This document shows positions 12,641 through 25,735 of a stretch of DNA of 64,000 nucleotides, in pieces. The translations under genes were made by a program, and so were the position numbers. The stretch spans positions 82,713,447-82,777,446 of the forward strand of contig NC_132904.1 in assembly GCF_047675955.1 (NCBI RefSeq). Reading direction: 5' to 3'. Below the pieces are notes generated by a model. It ran no database searches. It was not told the DNA's origin and saw only the letters and a program-made list of their open reading frames with translations. This DNA is from Chlorocebus sabaeus (lineage: Eukaryota; Chordata; Mammalia; Primates; Cercopithecidae). Positions within the stretch are counted from its first letter, which is position 1; each line of letters opens with the position of its first letter.

Positions 12641-12753
12641 CACTCATCTTTATAATATTTTCTGGACTGTCACCATTTTTCCTTAGCACTCCAAAAAAAA
12701 CATGATTTTTTTTTTTTAATGTTGGCAAAAATCTACCTTTAAACAATTGCTTG

Positions 12754-13050
12754 CTGGCTGGATGTGGTGGCTTATGCCTGTAATCTCAGGACTGTGGGAG
12801 GTTGAGATGGGTGGATCACCTGAGGTCAGTCAGGAGTTTGAGACCAGCCTGGCCAACATGGTGAAACCTCGTCTCTACTAAAATACGAAACTAGCCATGT
12901 GTGGTGGCACACGTCTGTAATCCCAGCTACTTGGGAGGCTAAGGCAGGAGAATTGCTTGAACCCAGGAGGCAGAGTTGCAGTGAGCCTAAATCGTGCCAT
13001 TACACTCCAGCCTGGGCAACAAGAGCAAATCTCCATCTCAAAAAAAAAAT
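12754..13050 (+). repeat. Alu, full length
   Basis: Dimeric Alu (AluS-like). It faces the antisense Alu at 12472-12640 only 113 bp away. Confidence 0.95.
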
Positions 13051-13394
13051 GAAAATAAAAAGATACTACGGAAACATACAATGACACTATTCTTTGTGGA
13101 CAAAACAACTTATTCACAGTCATGCAACTATTTGTTACCTTCTTCATATATCTAAGACTATTCTGAAAATGTAAAAAATATACACTGGATCAGATTAAGT
13201 GGTTCATCCAGCTGAAAGAATGTCTGACCCAAATAATTCCAGTTATCCATCACCAAACTATGCCCAGTAATCCTGGAGATTGCCATCAAGTAACATTTTT
13301 CTCCTGCACAATTCCATTTCAACATTACACAGAGGTAGCAGAGTTGTATTCCACGTCAACTTCAAAAGATTAAAAACTCAAATATCTTTGGTTT

Positions 13395-14925
13395 TCCTTA
13401 ATATAAACATGTTTCTTCATACCATATACAAAAAGTCAACTCAAAATTGATTAATCTTAAATCTAAGAGCTAAAATTTCTTCCTAAAACTCTTAGAAGAA
13501 AACAGGTGTAAATGTGCATAACCTTGAATCAGTCAACGATTTCTTAGATAAATCAAAAGCACAACAAAAAAATCAGAGGCTGGGTGAGAGTGTGATGGCT
13601 CACATCTGTAATCCCAGCAATTTGGGAGGCTGATGTGGGTGGATCGCTTGAGGTCAGGAGTTCAAGACCAGCCTGCCCAACATGGTAAAACCCCGTCTCT
13701 ACTAAAAATACAAAAACTTGGCCAGCACGGTAGCATACGCCTGTAGTCCCATCTACTCGGGAGGCTAAGGCAGGAGGATCACTTGAACTCCAGAGGCGAA
13801 GTTGCAGTGAGCTAAGATTGCACCACGGCACTCTAGCCTGGGTGACAGAACAAGACTCTGTCTGGAAAAAAAAAAAAATCCTGAAAAATTAGACTTGAAA
13901 ATTTAAAACTTTTGTGTATTAAAAGACATTTTATCAAGAAAGTGACAAGCCAAGCCACAGAATGGGGAAAAAATTACAAATCATATAAAGATCTAGTATG
14001 TGAAGTATGTTAAGTACTCTTTCGGTATCCAGAATACATAAAGACCAAATTTTAAAACAGGCAAAATATCTTGAATAGATATTTTCCCAAAGATATACAA
14101 ATAGTCAATAACCACATAAAGAAATGCTAAACAGCATTAACCATTAGGGAAATGGAAACCAAAGTCACAATGACATAACACTTCACACCCACTAGGATGA
14201 CTATTTTTTAAAAATCAAAAAACAAAAATCCTGAAAATAACAAGTTTGGCAAGAAAATAGGGGAGAAATAGGAACCTTCATACATTGCTAATGGGAATGT
14301 AAAACGGCGTCACTGCTGTGGAAAACAGTTTGGTAGTTCCTCAAAAAGTTAAACAGAATCACCATATAAACCAGCAATTTTACTCCTAGATATATACCTA
14401 AGGGAACTGAAAATACGTTCACATGAAAACTTGTATATGAATGTTCATAGCAGTATCATTCTTCATAGCCCAAATGGCTAAACAACCCAAGTGTCCACCA
14501 ACTAATGAAAATATAAATGAAATGTGGATATCTATACAAGGGAGTATTATTCACCTATAAAAATGAATAAAGTACTGATATGTGCTACAAGGATAAACCT
14601 TTAAAACATTATAACTGAAAGAAGCCAGGAAGAAAAGGCAACATATTGTATGATTCCATTAATATGCAAAGTGCAGAACAGAAAAATTCATAGACAGAAA
14701 GTGGATTAATGGTTGCACGGGGGCAGAGGACAGCTTAGGAGTGACCATTAACAGAGACAAGATCTCTTTCTTGGGTGATGGAAAATGTTCTAGAATTACA
14801 TAATGGGGATGGTTGCACACAACACTGTGAACATACTAAATAACACTGAATTCTCTACTTTAAAACTGAATTTTATGTTATGTAGATTATGTCTCAATTT
14901 TAAAACTGCAAAAAAAAAAAATGTG
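13395..14925 (+). mobile_element. L1M LINE, 3' end
   Basis: Sense remnant of the end of L1 ORF2 and 3' UTR: 'ggaaatggaaaccaaagtca', 'gcactgggaatgtaaa'-type text around 14290, 'ctaacaacccaagtgtccac', 'ttgggtgatggaaaatgttc', ending in an A-rich tail. It is diverged, with broken frames, and interrupted by an Alu at 13577. Confidence 0.85.
13577..13878 (+). repeat. Alu inside the L1M fragment
   Basis: Full-length dimeric Alu; the L1 text resumes after the A tail at 'tcctgaaaaattagactt'. Confidence 0.95.
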
Positions 14926-14985
14926 TACTCTAAAAGGGAAAAAAATAAAAATAAAAAATTGCAAAAAAGAAATTTATGTGTGTGA

Positions 14986-15302
14986 GGCCAGGCATGGTGG
15001 CTCACGCCTGTAATCCCAGCACTTTAGGAGGCCGAGGTGGGCGGATCATGAGGTCAGGAGTTCAAGACCAGCCTGACCAACATGGTGAAACTCTGTCTCT
15101 ACTAAAAATACAAAAATTAGCTGGGCCTGGTGGCTCGCACCTGTAATCCCAGCTACTTGGGAGGCTGAGACAGGAAAATCACTTGAACCCAGGAGGCGGA
15201 GGCTGCAGGAGCCAGAGATGGCACCACTGCACTCCAGCCTGGGCAACAGAGTAAGAATCTGTCTCAAAAATAAATAAATAAATAAAAATAAAATAAATAA
15301 AA
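14986..15302 (+). repeat. Alu, full length, with (TAAA)n tail
   Basis: Dimeric Alu; the tail at 15266-15302 is an (aaat)n simple repeat, followed by a short impure (TG)n to 15332. Confidence 0.95.
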
Positions 15303-15339
15303 AATTATGTGTGTGTGGAGTGTGTGTGTGTATATGTAC

Positions 15340-15672
15340 ACACAGCTAACCCTCCATATCAATGGGTTCCATTATCATGGATTCAATCATGAATTGAAAA
15401 TACACCAAAAAAAGCATCTCTATTGAACATGCGCAGACTTTTTTCCTTGTCATTATTTCCTAAACAATACAGTATAACAACTATTCACGTAGCACTTATA
15501 TTGTATTAGGTATTATAAGTAACCTAGAGATGATTTAAAGTATTCAGAGAATGTGCATAGGTTATATACAAACAATGCCATTTTACATCAGGGATTTGAG
15601 CACCCTTAGATTTTCTCATCTGTGGGAGGTCCTGGAATCAGTCCCCTACAGATACTGAAGGACAACTGCATA
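15340..15672 (+). mobile_element. Tigger-type MITE (MER2-like)
   Basis: Left end cagctaaccctccatatcaa and right end gatactgaaggacaactgca are inverted copies. The interior 'gtattaggtattataagtaa' and 'agagatgatttaaagtatt' match the well-known pogo/Tigger MITE. Confidence 0.8.
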
Positions 15673-15679
15673 TATTTAT

Positions 15680-16955
15680 CACCTCTCCTCAAAATCTCCT
15701 CTTTATTTTAGCTTTGGATTAGTTAAATGCTAATGTTTCAAATTATTCAATACAGTGCATGAGTCGGATTTCTGCAAACAGTTGTTTGAAGTATATCAAA
15801 AAGACTTGCCAATCCTCTGCAGTGTGAATACCACCCGCTATTTACTTTTTGCGGCATACTTAGATTACACTAAAATTTTTGCATATAAGATGTATTTAAA
15901 ATATGGCACGCATTCCTATTTCTTAAACATCCACAAGATAACTATTACCAGCACATAAAATTTTAAGTGCACGCACACACAACCCCAAAGATGACCCTTG
16001 ATCTCAGAGCTTATAGTCACGTGGGACCTATAATCAGAAGAAACATGTACATTAAAATATGACAATTGGGTATATTTTGTGAAGTCACTTGCAGAGTATA
16101 TCTGCAATCTTTAGTAAGGAAAGAAGCTTTGGAAAGCATGCCCAACTTCCTCAACCACTACTTGGAAAAACTGCCCCTTGCTTAAGACTTGGGTCCCTAG
16201 GATGCTTTCAAGTAATAACTTGATGGCTATAAATACCAGCACCATTCCCCTAACCACTGCTAAAAATTTCATGTATTCAGATGAAACTTTCAGCAATTCC
16301 CACTGGCCCCTGGAATCAACTTACTGATTAAGTAATCTAGATTAAGTGATCCTATTTTTACCACCACTGCTACCACCTCCCTAACCTTTGCCTCGTATCT
16401 CATATAGCTTCCTTCTAAAACAGACACTTCTTTTCTTTTATATTTTGATATCATCTGTTAAGTGTGCTTTATCCCTTCTTATATCAAAAATGAGTCTACT
16501 GTACAGTTATACTTTAGGAGGCACCTTCTGCACAAAAAGATGTGATAGGCACCTTCTGGAGTTGTGCAAGGAAGCAGCTCTGATAAACTCTTCAGATCTA
16601 TTTCTGGTCCTCTGTTAAATTCTTAAAAAATTACATTCCTAATTTCAAGAATATGTCCTCAAAAATGTGCATTTTAATATAGCGTTCAAATGGAGCAGCT
16701 ACAAAAATTTTGAAGTAACAATGTTTTTGGAAGACACTACCTTGCATCTAAAGAAAACTAAACTTCTTAATGCCTCATGAGTTCCATGAAACACAGTAAT
16801 TTCTTATGTTTTTAATCAATGTTACTGACTTTATATACAAATTTGTAACCAGGTAATTTCCATAGTCACCATAAAAAATATCCTTAAATGTCTACTGGTA
16901 TAGATTTTTACGTCCATAAATTGCTCATGGAATAGTCTGAGCTATGAAGGGAGGT
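15680..16955. other. PICALM: Unique intronic sequence
   Basis: No repeat or exon recognised across about 1.3 kb. Confidence 0.55.
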
Positions 16956-16959
16956 TAAG

Positions 16960-17230
16960 TATAATCATTTGACATTTACTGAGCACCCATGGGGTTGCTG
17001 ACTAGGTACTTGAAGAAGAGATAAAGAACAATTCAGAAAACAGTTCCTGTTCTACAGAGGAAATGTGCATAAACCCAAAATATATAAAAGCAAGATAGCA
17101 ACTACAGTTTAACAATATTTGAAACTTTAAATATGGTGAGAATAATATTGGACTGACAGGACCGGGGGAGTTATTCAGTGATGTTTTTATGAAAGTGGTT
17201 ACTTTAAATGTGAATATTAATGCGAGCAAG
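16960..17230 (-). mobile_element. Probable L2 fragment
   Basis: Reverse L2-like text: 'acatttactgagcaccca' at the left, and the 'ggaccgggggagttattcag' region. Confidence 0.5.
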
Positions 17231-17248
17231 GTAAAGTAAGTTTAAAAG

Positions 17249-17493
17249 AGGCCGAGCATAGTGGTTCACACTTATAATCACAGTACTTGGGGAGGCCAAG
17301 GTCAGAAGTTCGAGACCCGCCTAGGCAAGAGACCCCTTTCTCTTTAGCAGGGCATGGTGGCACACACCTGTAGTCCTATCTACTCAGGAGGCTGAGGCAA
17401 GAGAATCCCTTTGGCCCAAGAGTTCAGAGTTACAGTAAGCCATAATCATGACCCTACACTCCAGTTTGGGTGACAGAGCAAGACCCTGTCTTT
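17249..17493 (+). repeat. Alu, old and deleted
   Basis: Diverged AluJ-like text with a deletion in the left arm around 17330. Confidence 0.85.
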
Positions 17494-17739
17494 AGTCCAA
17501 GGAATCATAAGTCCAAAGGCTAATGGTTTGGTAGTCAAGAACTTTTGGCACAATTGATACCTAACCTGCCTAGCTTTCACAAAAAAAGATAGTTTTGACA
17601 TTAACAAAAAAAAAAAAAGAGAGAGAGAGGGGACAAATAATCAAGAGTTCCAATTAATAACTAATTTTTAAGGTCTTTGGGAAAAAAATTTTAAATATTA
17701 GTGTTAGACTTTTTTGCCCCAGCAGTTTCCAAGTCATAC

Positions 17740-17915
17740 TGAACACTCCTTCCAATCTACTTATGGACATAAAGTGGACATAGGGATTATGATATCACAT
17801 CTCTCGCTTGAAATCTTCCAAAAGTTGGGGCACTGTTACCTACAAAATCAAATCCAAAATCACTCCTGAGAATTCAAAGGATCCCTTAAATCTAGTTCCT
17901 CTTTGAGTACTCGTT
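17740..17915 (+). mobile_element. Probable L2 fragment
   Basis: L2-like phrases: 'cttgaaatcttccaaaag', 'caaatccaaaatc'. Confidence 0.5.
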
Positions 17916-17919
17916 TGTC

Positions 17920-18386
17920 TCCTGTAACACACACTCATCCCTAAAAGTGCAATTTTTGTAGTCTCAGAACCTTTACACTTTAAAATTGAGGACCCAAGAG
18001 CTTTTATGTGGGGGTTCTCTCTCAATATTTACTGTTAGAAACTGAAACTGAGAAATTTATCAACACTAACTCATGTGAAAAATAACAGTATTTTCAAAAA
18101 AGCACCCCACAATTTAGAAGAATGGCATTGTTTCCCATTTTTGCAAAACTCTATTTTGTGGCTTAATAGGAAATAGCTGAATTCTCATTATCTGCTACTA
18201 TATTCAAACTGTTGCAATATCACACATCACATAGCCTCTGGAAAACTCCACTGTACAGTGGCGAAAGAATAAAAATAGAAAAGACAAATAATGTCTTAGT
18301 ACATGAAAATAGTTTTTAACTCACAAACTTGCTGAAATGGTCTTGAGAACCCCCAGAAGTCCCCAGATCACACCTTAAGAACCACT
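17920..18386. mobile_element. hAT-Charlie-type DNA transposon remnant
   Basis: Text such as 'tgaggacccaagagctttta', 'gaatggcattgtttcccatt' and 'tggtcttgagaacccccaga' belongs to a common Charlie-group element. The right end 'cacaccttaagaaccactg' matches the inverted terminus ending GAGAACCACTG. The left terminus is missing or diverged. Confidence 0.7.
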
Positions 18387-18792
18387 GCCAACAAAGGAGA
18401 AACGCAATACAATGCAGCAAAGATAGTCTTTTCAACAAATAGTACTGCACAACTCCACATCCACAGGCCAAAAAAAAAAAAAAAAAAAAAAAAAATGAAT
18501 CTGGAGACAGACATTACACTCACAAAAATTAATTCAAAATGGATCACAGACCTAAATGTAAAATGCAGAATTATAAAGCTCCCAGATGGTGACACAGAAG
18601 ACAATCTAGATGACCTTGCATTTGTTGATGACTTTTTAAACACAATGATGAAGGCATGACCCATTAAAGAAAGAACTGCTAAACTGGACTTCATTAAGAT
18701 TAAAATTTTCTGCTCTGTGAAAGGCACTGTCAAGAGAATGAAAAAGACAAGGCACAGACTGGGAGAAAATATTTGCAAAAGATACATCTGAT

Positions 18793-19093
18793 AGCCAGGC
18801 TTGGTGGCTCATGCCTGTAATCCCAACACTTTGGGAGGCTGAAGAAGGCAGATCACCTGAGGTCAGGAGTTCAAGACCAGCCTGGCTAATATGGTGAAAC
18901 CCCATCTCTACTAAAAATACAAAAATTAGCCGGGCATGATGGTGGGCATCTGTAATCCCAGCTACTTGGGAAGCTGAGGCATAAGAATCGCTTGAACCCC
19001 TGGGAGACAGAGCTTACAATGAGATGAGATGGCGCCACTGCACTCTAGCCTGGGAGACAGAGCAAGACTCTTATCTCAAAAAAAAAAAAAAAG
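18793..19093 (+). repeat. Alu inside L1M
   Basis: Full length. The L1 text 'aaagatacatctgat' before it is repeated as 'aaagatacatttgat' after the tail, giving a 15-bp target duplication. Confidence 0.95.
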
Positions 19094-19951
19094 ATACATT
19101 TGATAAAGGATTGTTATTCAAAATACTCAACAATAAGAAAACAAAGAACCTGACTTTAAGAGCAGGACAAAGACCTTAGCGGACACCTCACTAAAGAAGA
19201 TATAAAGATGGCAACTAAGCATATGAAAGGATGTCACATAATCAGGAAAATGCAAATTAAAACAATACCACTACACACCTACTAGAATGGCCAAAACCTG
19301 TAACAGTGACAATATCAAATGCTGGTAAGAATGTGAACGGAAACTCCCATTCATTACTGGTGCGAATATAAAACGGTACCATCACTTTGAAAGACAGTTT
19401 GGAGGTTTCTTGCAAAACTAAAGGTACTCTTATCATATGATCCACAACTGTGGTCCTTGGTATTTATCCAAATGAACTGAAAACTTATGTCCACACAAAA
19501 GACACACACACAGATGTTTGATGTTTATAGCAGCTTTATTCACAATTGCCAAAACTAGGAAGCAACTAAGATGTCCTTCACTAAGTAAATGGACAAGTAA
19601 ACCCTGGTATATCCAGATAATAAACAGAGTAGTCAAGTGCCAAAAAAAAAAAAAAAGCTGTCAAACCATGAAAAGCCATTGAGGAAATCGTAAATGCGTA
19701 TTAGTACGTGAAAAAAGAAAATCTGAAAAGGCTATAGACTGTATGATTCCAACTACGACATTCTTGAAAAGGCAAAACTATAGAGACAGTTAATAAAAAA
19801 TAGCAGTCGCCAGCGGTTGGGGAAGAGGAGGGATGGCTAGGGGGAGCATAGAGTATTTCAGGGCAGATAAACATTGTACCACTACAATAGTGGATATGTG
19901 CCATACAATTGTCCAAACTCACAGAACATACAAACACCAAGAGTAAACCTT

Positions 19952-20252
19952 GGCCTGGCGTAGTGGCTCACGTCTGTAATCCCAACACTTTGGGAGGCCG
20001 AGGTGGGTGGATCACCTGAGGTCAGGAATTCAAGACCCGCCTGGCCAACATGGTGAAACCCCATCTCTATCAAAAATATAAAAATTTAGCTGAGCCTAGT
20101 GGTGGGCACCTGTAATCCCAGGTACTTGGGAGGCTGAGCCAGGAGAATCCCTTGAATCTGGGAGGCGAAGGTTGCAGTGAGCCGAGATCGTACCACTGCA
20201 CTCCAGCCTGGGAACAAGAGCTAAACTCCATCTCAAAAAAAAAAAAAAAAAG
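19952..20252 (+). repeat. Alu inside L1M
   Basis: Full length. The flanks 'agagtaaacctt' and 'aggtgaacccta' suggest a diverged target duplication. Confidence 0.93.
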
Positions 20253-20351
20253 GTGAACCCTAATGTAAACTGTGGACTTTGGGTAAAGATGTGTGAATGT
20301 ACGTCCATCAATCTTAACAAATGTACCACTTTCGTGGGGGATATAATATAT

Positions 20352-22045
20352 CTTGATAATAATATAACTTGAGAAATCCTTAATTTTCTGATAATCTGAT
20401 AAATCACAACTCTGAACATAATTTTTAATACAAAGGCTTAGGTTTGCCGAGATTCTCTTTTAAAGAACGATCTAACTGTCCAAAATGATTCTCCATAAAA
20501 AGAACCATATACACAGTGAACATACAAAATTCTAAAAGGTCAAGTTCAAAATTTTGATTCTCTAGAGAAACGTATAAAGCAGTTTAACTAGGAACATACT
20601 AAGACAGAACACAAAGTAACGGAAATGCCACTTTAGCTACCAAAAGAACAGGAAGAGCAAATACTAAGCCTTTACTTTGAAAGTCTAAGGCTACTACTTC
20701 CTGGTAGGGCTCTAACCTCTTGCCAAGAAGCCTCTAAGTTTATTTTTCTTACTTCTTTATTTTAAGTGAGAAATCATGAAATTAAGCATTTTAGAGCTGA
20801 AGAAAACAAAGGAGAAACAACTATGTCTACGGTGAACTTTCACATTAACTATTCTAAACGATCATCATGGCCAAATAAATTTACTTAAATGAAAGCGATT
20901 CTGATTATTAAAATAGATTATAAATGTCTCACAAAGCATGAAAGAAAAACGCCAATCACTTCTTATGAAGTGTTTTACTTCTCACCTGCCATAGTAACTT
21001 TAAATTCAAAGACACCTTTAAAAATTATCCAGATATATAAAATATTTAGTAAACATAAAAGGTATAGATGCCCAAAGTTTAATATTATTTCTTAACATAG
21101 CAAATAAATCCATCAGTGAACAATAATTACAAAAGTATTTCAGAATTCATTTGCTAATTACGAATAAGCGGTTACAAAAAAACAGGTGAATATTAAGTTC
21201 TCTTTAGAGTTTCTCTTTTAAAATACATACTATTCAGAAACTTAACTAGATATATCTGGGAGGAAAAAGGATCCATTTGTGAATTTTACTATATACCTCA
21301 GGCATTCTGTTCCGCCATGGTGACAGAAAAAATAAAAATAAATAAAATGCCTCAGGCATTTGATATGTATAATCAAATCTTACTCATTACCACCACTTTG
21401 ATAACTATTACTATTTTCCGTATTGCAAAACTACTAAAAGACTAGTAAGGATAATGAAAATATAAATCATACGACTAATTCTTACAGGAAAAAATAGGAA
21501 GCCTAGACATTAATTACAAAAAAACTGTCTTTTTAAAACCAGATCCTTTTGGAAAAAAAAGTCCCAGTTACCTTACTTTTAAATAAGAGATATCCTGGGA
21601 CAGATCTTCTACTTTATTTCTTCCTTATATGCATCTTCTTAGAAACCACATCCTAGTTACCAGATCCTTCTTGACAATATACAAACTAAGCACCCATGAT
21701 ATTAACTGAAACATTAAAAACCATTTGTGCTTTAAAAGAGAATTAATTCAGGTACAGTTTGGTATGTTACATACATTTTTAATGCAGTTACACAAACCCC
21801 TAGACCAAATACAAATTCCACCTTCTACATAAGCAAAATATTCAAATCTTACTTTTTAAAAACTTATTTCCAATTTCTAGATTCAGTTCACAACACACAA
21901 ATAACCATTCTGTATCTACCATAGAAGTATGTTGATAATGGATGCTTAGTAAGAACTTGATCTTGATTTTTAGAAAAGATAAGGCAGTGGTTGAAATGAA
22001 ATGTCCCTGTAAATTAACTGGGAAAAATATGAATTAAAAAACAGA
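20352..22045. other. PICALM: Repeat-poor intronic stretch
   Basis: About 1.7 kb of AT-rich DNA with no element, exon or RNA gene recognised. Confidence 0.6.
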
Positions 22046-22048
22046 GAC

Positions 22049-22340
22049 ACACAGGATATGGCGACTCACACCTATAATCCTGGCACTTTAGGAGGCTCAG
22101 CTGGTAGAGAGGATCCTTGAGCCCCGGAGTTTGAGACCTGTCTGAGCAACATAAGGAGACCCTGTCTATACAAAAATTAAAAATTAGTTGTGTGTGGTAG
22201 CAGGTGCCTATGGTCCCGGCTACTCAGGAAGATTGTCTGAACCCGGATGTCAAGGTTGCAGTGAGATGTGATTGCACCACTGCACTCCAGCCTGGGCAAC
22301 AGGGTGAGACCCACCTCATTTAAAAAAAAAAAAAAAAAAG
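22049..22340 (+). repeat. Alu, AluJ-like
   Basis: Diverged dimeric Alu with an A tail. Confidence 0.92.
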
Positions 22341-22460
22341 GAGACATTACAGCCTTTAGTACAAATATTACATTTCGGTGAAATATGTCAAAATATAAAC
22401 GTCCAAGGATAGTAAATAAGAATAAAGAAAATTAAGAATTCGTATCATAAAATAGGATAA

Positions 22461-22754
22461 GGGACAGGCATGCTGGCTCACACCCGTAATCCCAGCACTC
22501 TGGGAGGCTGAGGCAGGAGGATTACTTGAGCCCAGGAGTTCAAGACCAGCCTGGGACACATAGGGAGACCCTTATCTCTCCAAAAATAAAAAGTTTCTTT
22601 AACCAGGCGTAGTGGCACATGCCTGTAGTCCCAGCTACTTGGGAGACTGAGGTGGGAGGATCTCTTGAGCCTGAGGAGGATGAGGCTACAGTGAACTGGG
22701 ATCCTGCCACTGCACACCAGTGACAGAGCAAGACTCTATATATAAAAAAAAAAG
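22461..22754 (+). repeat. Alu, AluJ-like
   Basis: Diverged dimeric Alu; the end of the right arm is shortened. Confidence 0.92.
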
Positions 22755-22830
22755 GGTGGGTTAAGACTAAAGATTGTAAGATCAGATAAAAATGATTTAT
22801 ATATTAAGAAGTTATAAATTAAAAATTGTG

Positions 22831-23154
22831 GGCCAGGCACGGTGGCTCAATCTGTAATCCCAGCCCTTTGGGAGGCAGAGGCGGGAGGATCACGTGGTCA
22901 AGAGACCCAGACCATCCTGGCCAACATGGTGAAACCCTGTCTCTACTAAAAATACAAAAACTAGCTGGGTGTGGTGGCGTGCGCCTGCAGTCCCAGCTAC
23001 TCAAGAGGCTGAGGCAGGAGAATTGCATGGACCTGGGAGGCAGAGGTTGCAGTGAGTCAAGACTGCACCACTGCACCCGAGCCTGGGGACAGAGCGAGAC
23101 TCCAAGACTCCGTCTCAAAAAAAAAAAAAAAAAAAAAAGAAAGAAAGAAAAAAA
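22831..23154 (+). repeat. Alu, full length
   Basis: Third same-orientation Alu in about 1.1 kb; A tail with (GAAA) units. Confidence 0.95.
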
Positions 23155-23244
23155 TGTTTGTTTCTATCCTACAATAATTACAGTTCTTTTAAGCATTCTA
23201 TACTGCTAAACAGAATTAGAGGCTACTTTCTATGTATATGAATT

Positions 23245-23340
23245 GCCCCCACCTGCAGCTGTGAGACAGGATTAAATGAGATGATGAGAAAGTGCCTGGA
23301 AAACTGAAGTCCTTCAAATATAAGGACTGCTATGCCTCTA
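23245..23340 (+). repeat. Probable MIR fragment
   Basis: MIR tail-like text: 'ggattaaatgagatgatgag', 'aaagtgcctgg'. Confidence 0.5.
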
Positions 23341-23344
23341 CCTT

Positions 23345-25735
23345 GATTATGGCTACTAAAAACCTAAAATTAAATGGAAATCGTGTTTATTTTTACAGAC
23401 ATATTCCAAGTTCGACAACGCTTTCACACTAGGGATGCTAGTCAACGTTATTATCCACTAACACCTACAGTATAAGCAAAGCAAAAAGATCTTTCTTCAA
23501 TAAATATATAATGTAGTATGAATTAAGCTATAATTCATGGATTATTAATCACTTCCTAATATGGAAAGATCTTGGCGAGAAACTGCACAGAAACCACCTC
23601 CACACTCTAAGAGCTCATAGGAAAACCAACAGTCCTAAGCATATTTTTTGTTAAATGCTGCCATTTTAAAATGAAATCATTTTCATTAGATTAATATAAA
23701 TAAGCATCAGTTGCTAGAGGCATTAAAAGGTGCACATAAACTAAGCTTTCACTATAAAGAAAAACTTCTAAAAGACGAAAAAGTACTTGAAATGACAGGT
23801 TTCTGTATTAAAGCCTAAAGTTCATGATGCCAACACCATGAACTGTCCGTAGAAGACTCTTAAATTTTCTCAAAGCATGTTAGTGTGTGCAAGGAAGGCA
23901 TTTGTTTAGTAAACCACTCACTGGTCAGACTTTACCTAAGATAAAGGTATTTTATTAGTGAGAACTGATTACAGGACATTTTAAACAACAATGTAGGGAA
24001 AATAGTATTCCAGTATTTTAAAACCTCATTGAAAAGAAATAGAAGTACACTATCTACACATATATTTTTAAATCAAATACTACCAGGTATACTCAAGTTC
24101 CAAAAAGGTGAGAGCTTGTAAAAACAGAAGTGGAAGAGAAAAAGGACGACAAATGCAAGATTATCCTCCAAACCTAATCCCAGTTAGCATCTGCAGTAGT
24201 GGTTAAAAAAAGAGAAATAGCTAATAACATTTATGAAACCACATGCAAATAGCACTCTTCCAACCCTACCTATTTTCTCCTCTTTTTGGCAATGCGTTAA
24301 AAGAACCACTGGTACATTTGAAACAAGACACAAACCTTTATAACAAACTTTTAAAAGACTTATCGATTATTATTTTGAATGAGGAAAGAGGAAAATAGTT
24401 CACACAGTCACAAGTAGTTTCTTCATACTCCCATACCAAAAAACAAACAAACAAACAAAAAACAACTAACAGAAGAATTAACACAGTGTCAGGGCAAACT
24501 GTAAGATTTGGTAGGGCAAACCAAGTAGTCACTTGAAGAGCCTAAATAGTAGAAACGTCTACTACACATACCAGATAATCAAAAAAATCACATATGGCTT
24601 TACGATGCATTTTAAAAAGTTTTCTGTTTATAAGTGTCACCATTTAAATATATTCTCCATTCTCTAAGACAAACAAGGACTCAGAGTTTAAAAGCAGCTT
24701 GAACGCATATCTGAAAGAACCAAGCACTAATGCTTTTTATTTAAAACTTTTTCCACAGTGGAGGAACAATCACAACGAATAATGGGCTTCTGTGTAGCAA
24801 AAACTTGTTCTAACAGCATTCATGAGCACAGTAACTTGGAAGAATTTACATTTCGTACATTTTTTTTTTAAGTGCAAACTTTACGGCCAAAGTCCAAATG
24901 AGAAATCAAAACAGGCTTCCAGACAGTGAATTATCTTTCAGGGCATGCTCACTCTTGCTTCAAACAGTAAAGCAAAGTAACTTTCATGTATGATGAAAGC
25001 CAGTCAGACTAATGTGTTCAGTCATTTAAAAAGGGAACTTATTTATCGTGACTATTTCCCTATTTTTCCCTACGTTTCAGGTCTAAGGTCCATTGGCTTG
25101 AGTGATCCAATGAGCTTTGTACCCTGAGGTAAAAGAGCGCAAAGAAAAAGGAGGATATTACAGGTGACTTCCAGGTTAGAAAAAAGTTGCGAGGAGTCAG
25201 CTCTACTAATTGTATCTACGTTAGCGAATGGACGAATACTGTGTCGTGTGAGAAGCTGGTTCCTCAAAAGGTAACTGGCATAATTAAAACGTATCCAAAC
25301 TCAAGCATCATCAAACATCATTTTGCCAATATTTTTTAAGGGATGTATGTTATTTGTAAGTAAATTTATCAATCCATTTGGAATTCCAACAGTCTACGCT
25401 TAACACTCAAGCTTCTGAATTCAAGCCGCCAGTGTTAACAGTTCCGGGAACTGATAAGACTATAAGCAAAAAGCCTTTTTCCAGATCCCCATTTGAAAAG
25501 GTGGGGGGCAGAGCTGACAGTCACAAACTCACCCCAGTCAAAAGTATGGACAACACAATGATTAAATTCCACCAGAGGCAAATAAAAATCCCAACTTTCC
25601 AGAAAGCTTTCCCTACACCAAATTGAATCCTTTTACTTTCAATCTCACAAAGAAGGTAATCTGAAATAAAAGTCGGGTAAGTGGGTATGGTATTTAAAAT
25701 AAAATGAGTCAAAAAAAACTACACTGAAGCTACTA
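23345..25735. other. PICALM: Repeat-poor intronic stretch next to the promoter
   Basis: About 2.4 kb with no interspersed repeat recognised, the longest such stretch in the intron. It adjoins the CpG island on the transcribed side, so it is a reasonable place for intronic regulatory elements, but no specific site is identified. Confidence 0.6.

Larger units (their letters stand above)
18390..20350 (+). mobile_element. L1M LINE, ORF2 end and 3' UTR, sense
   Basis: Decayed L1 ORF2 C-terminal and 3' text: 'aattcaaaatggatcacaga', 'actggacttcattaagatta', 'tgccaaaactaggaagcaac', 'gggatggctagggggagcat'. Interrupted by Alus at 18793 and 19952 and by A-runs. No usable reading frame remains. Confidence 0.88.
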
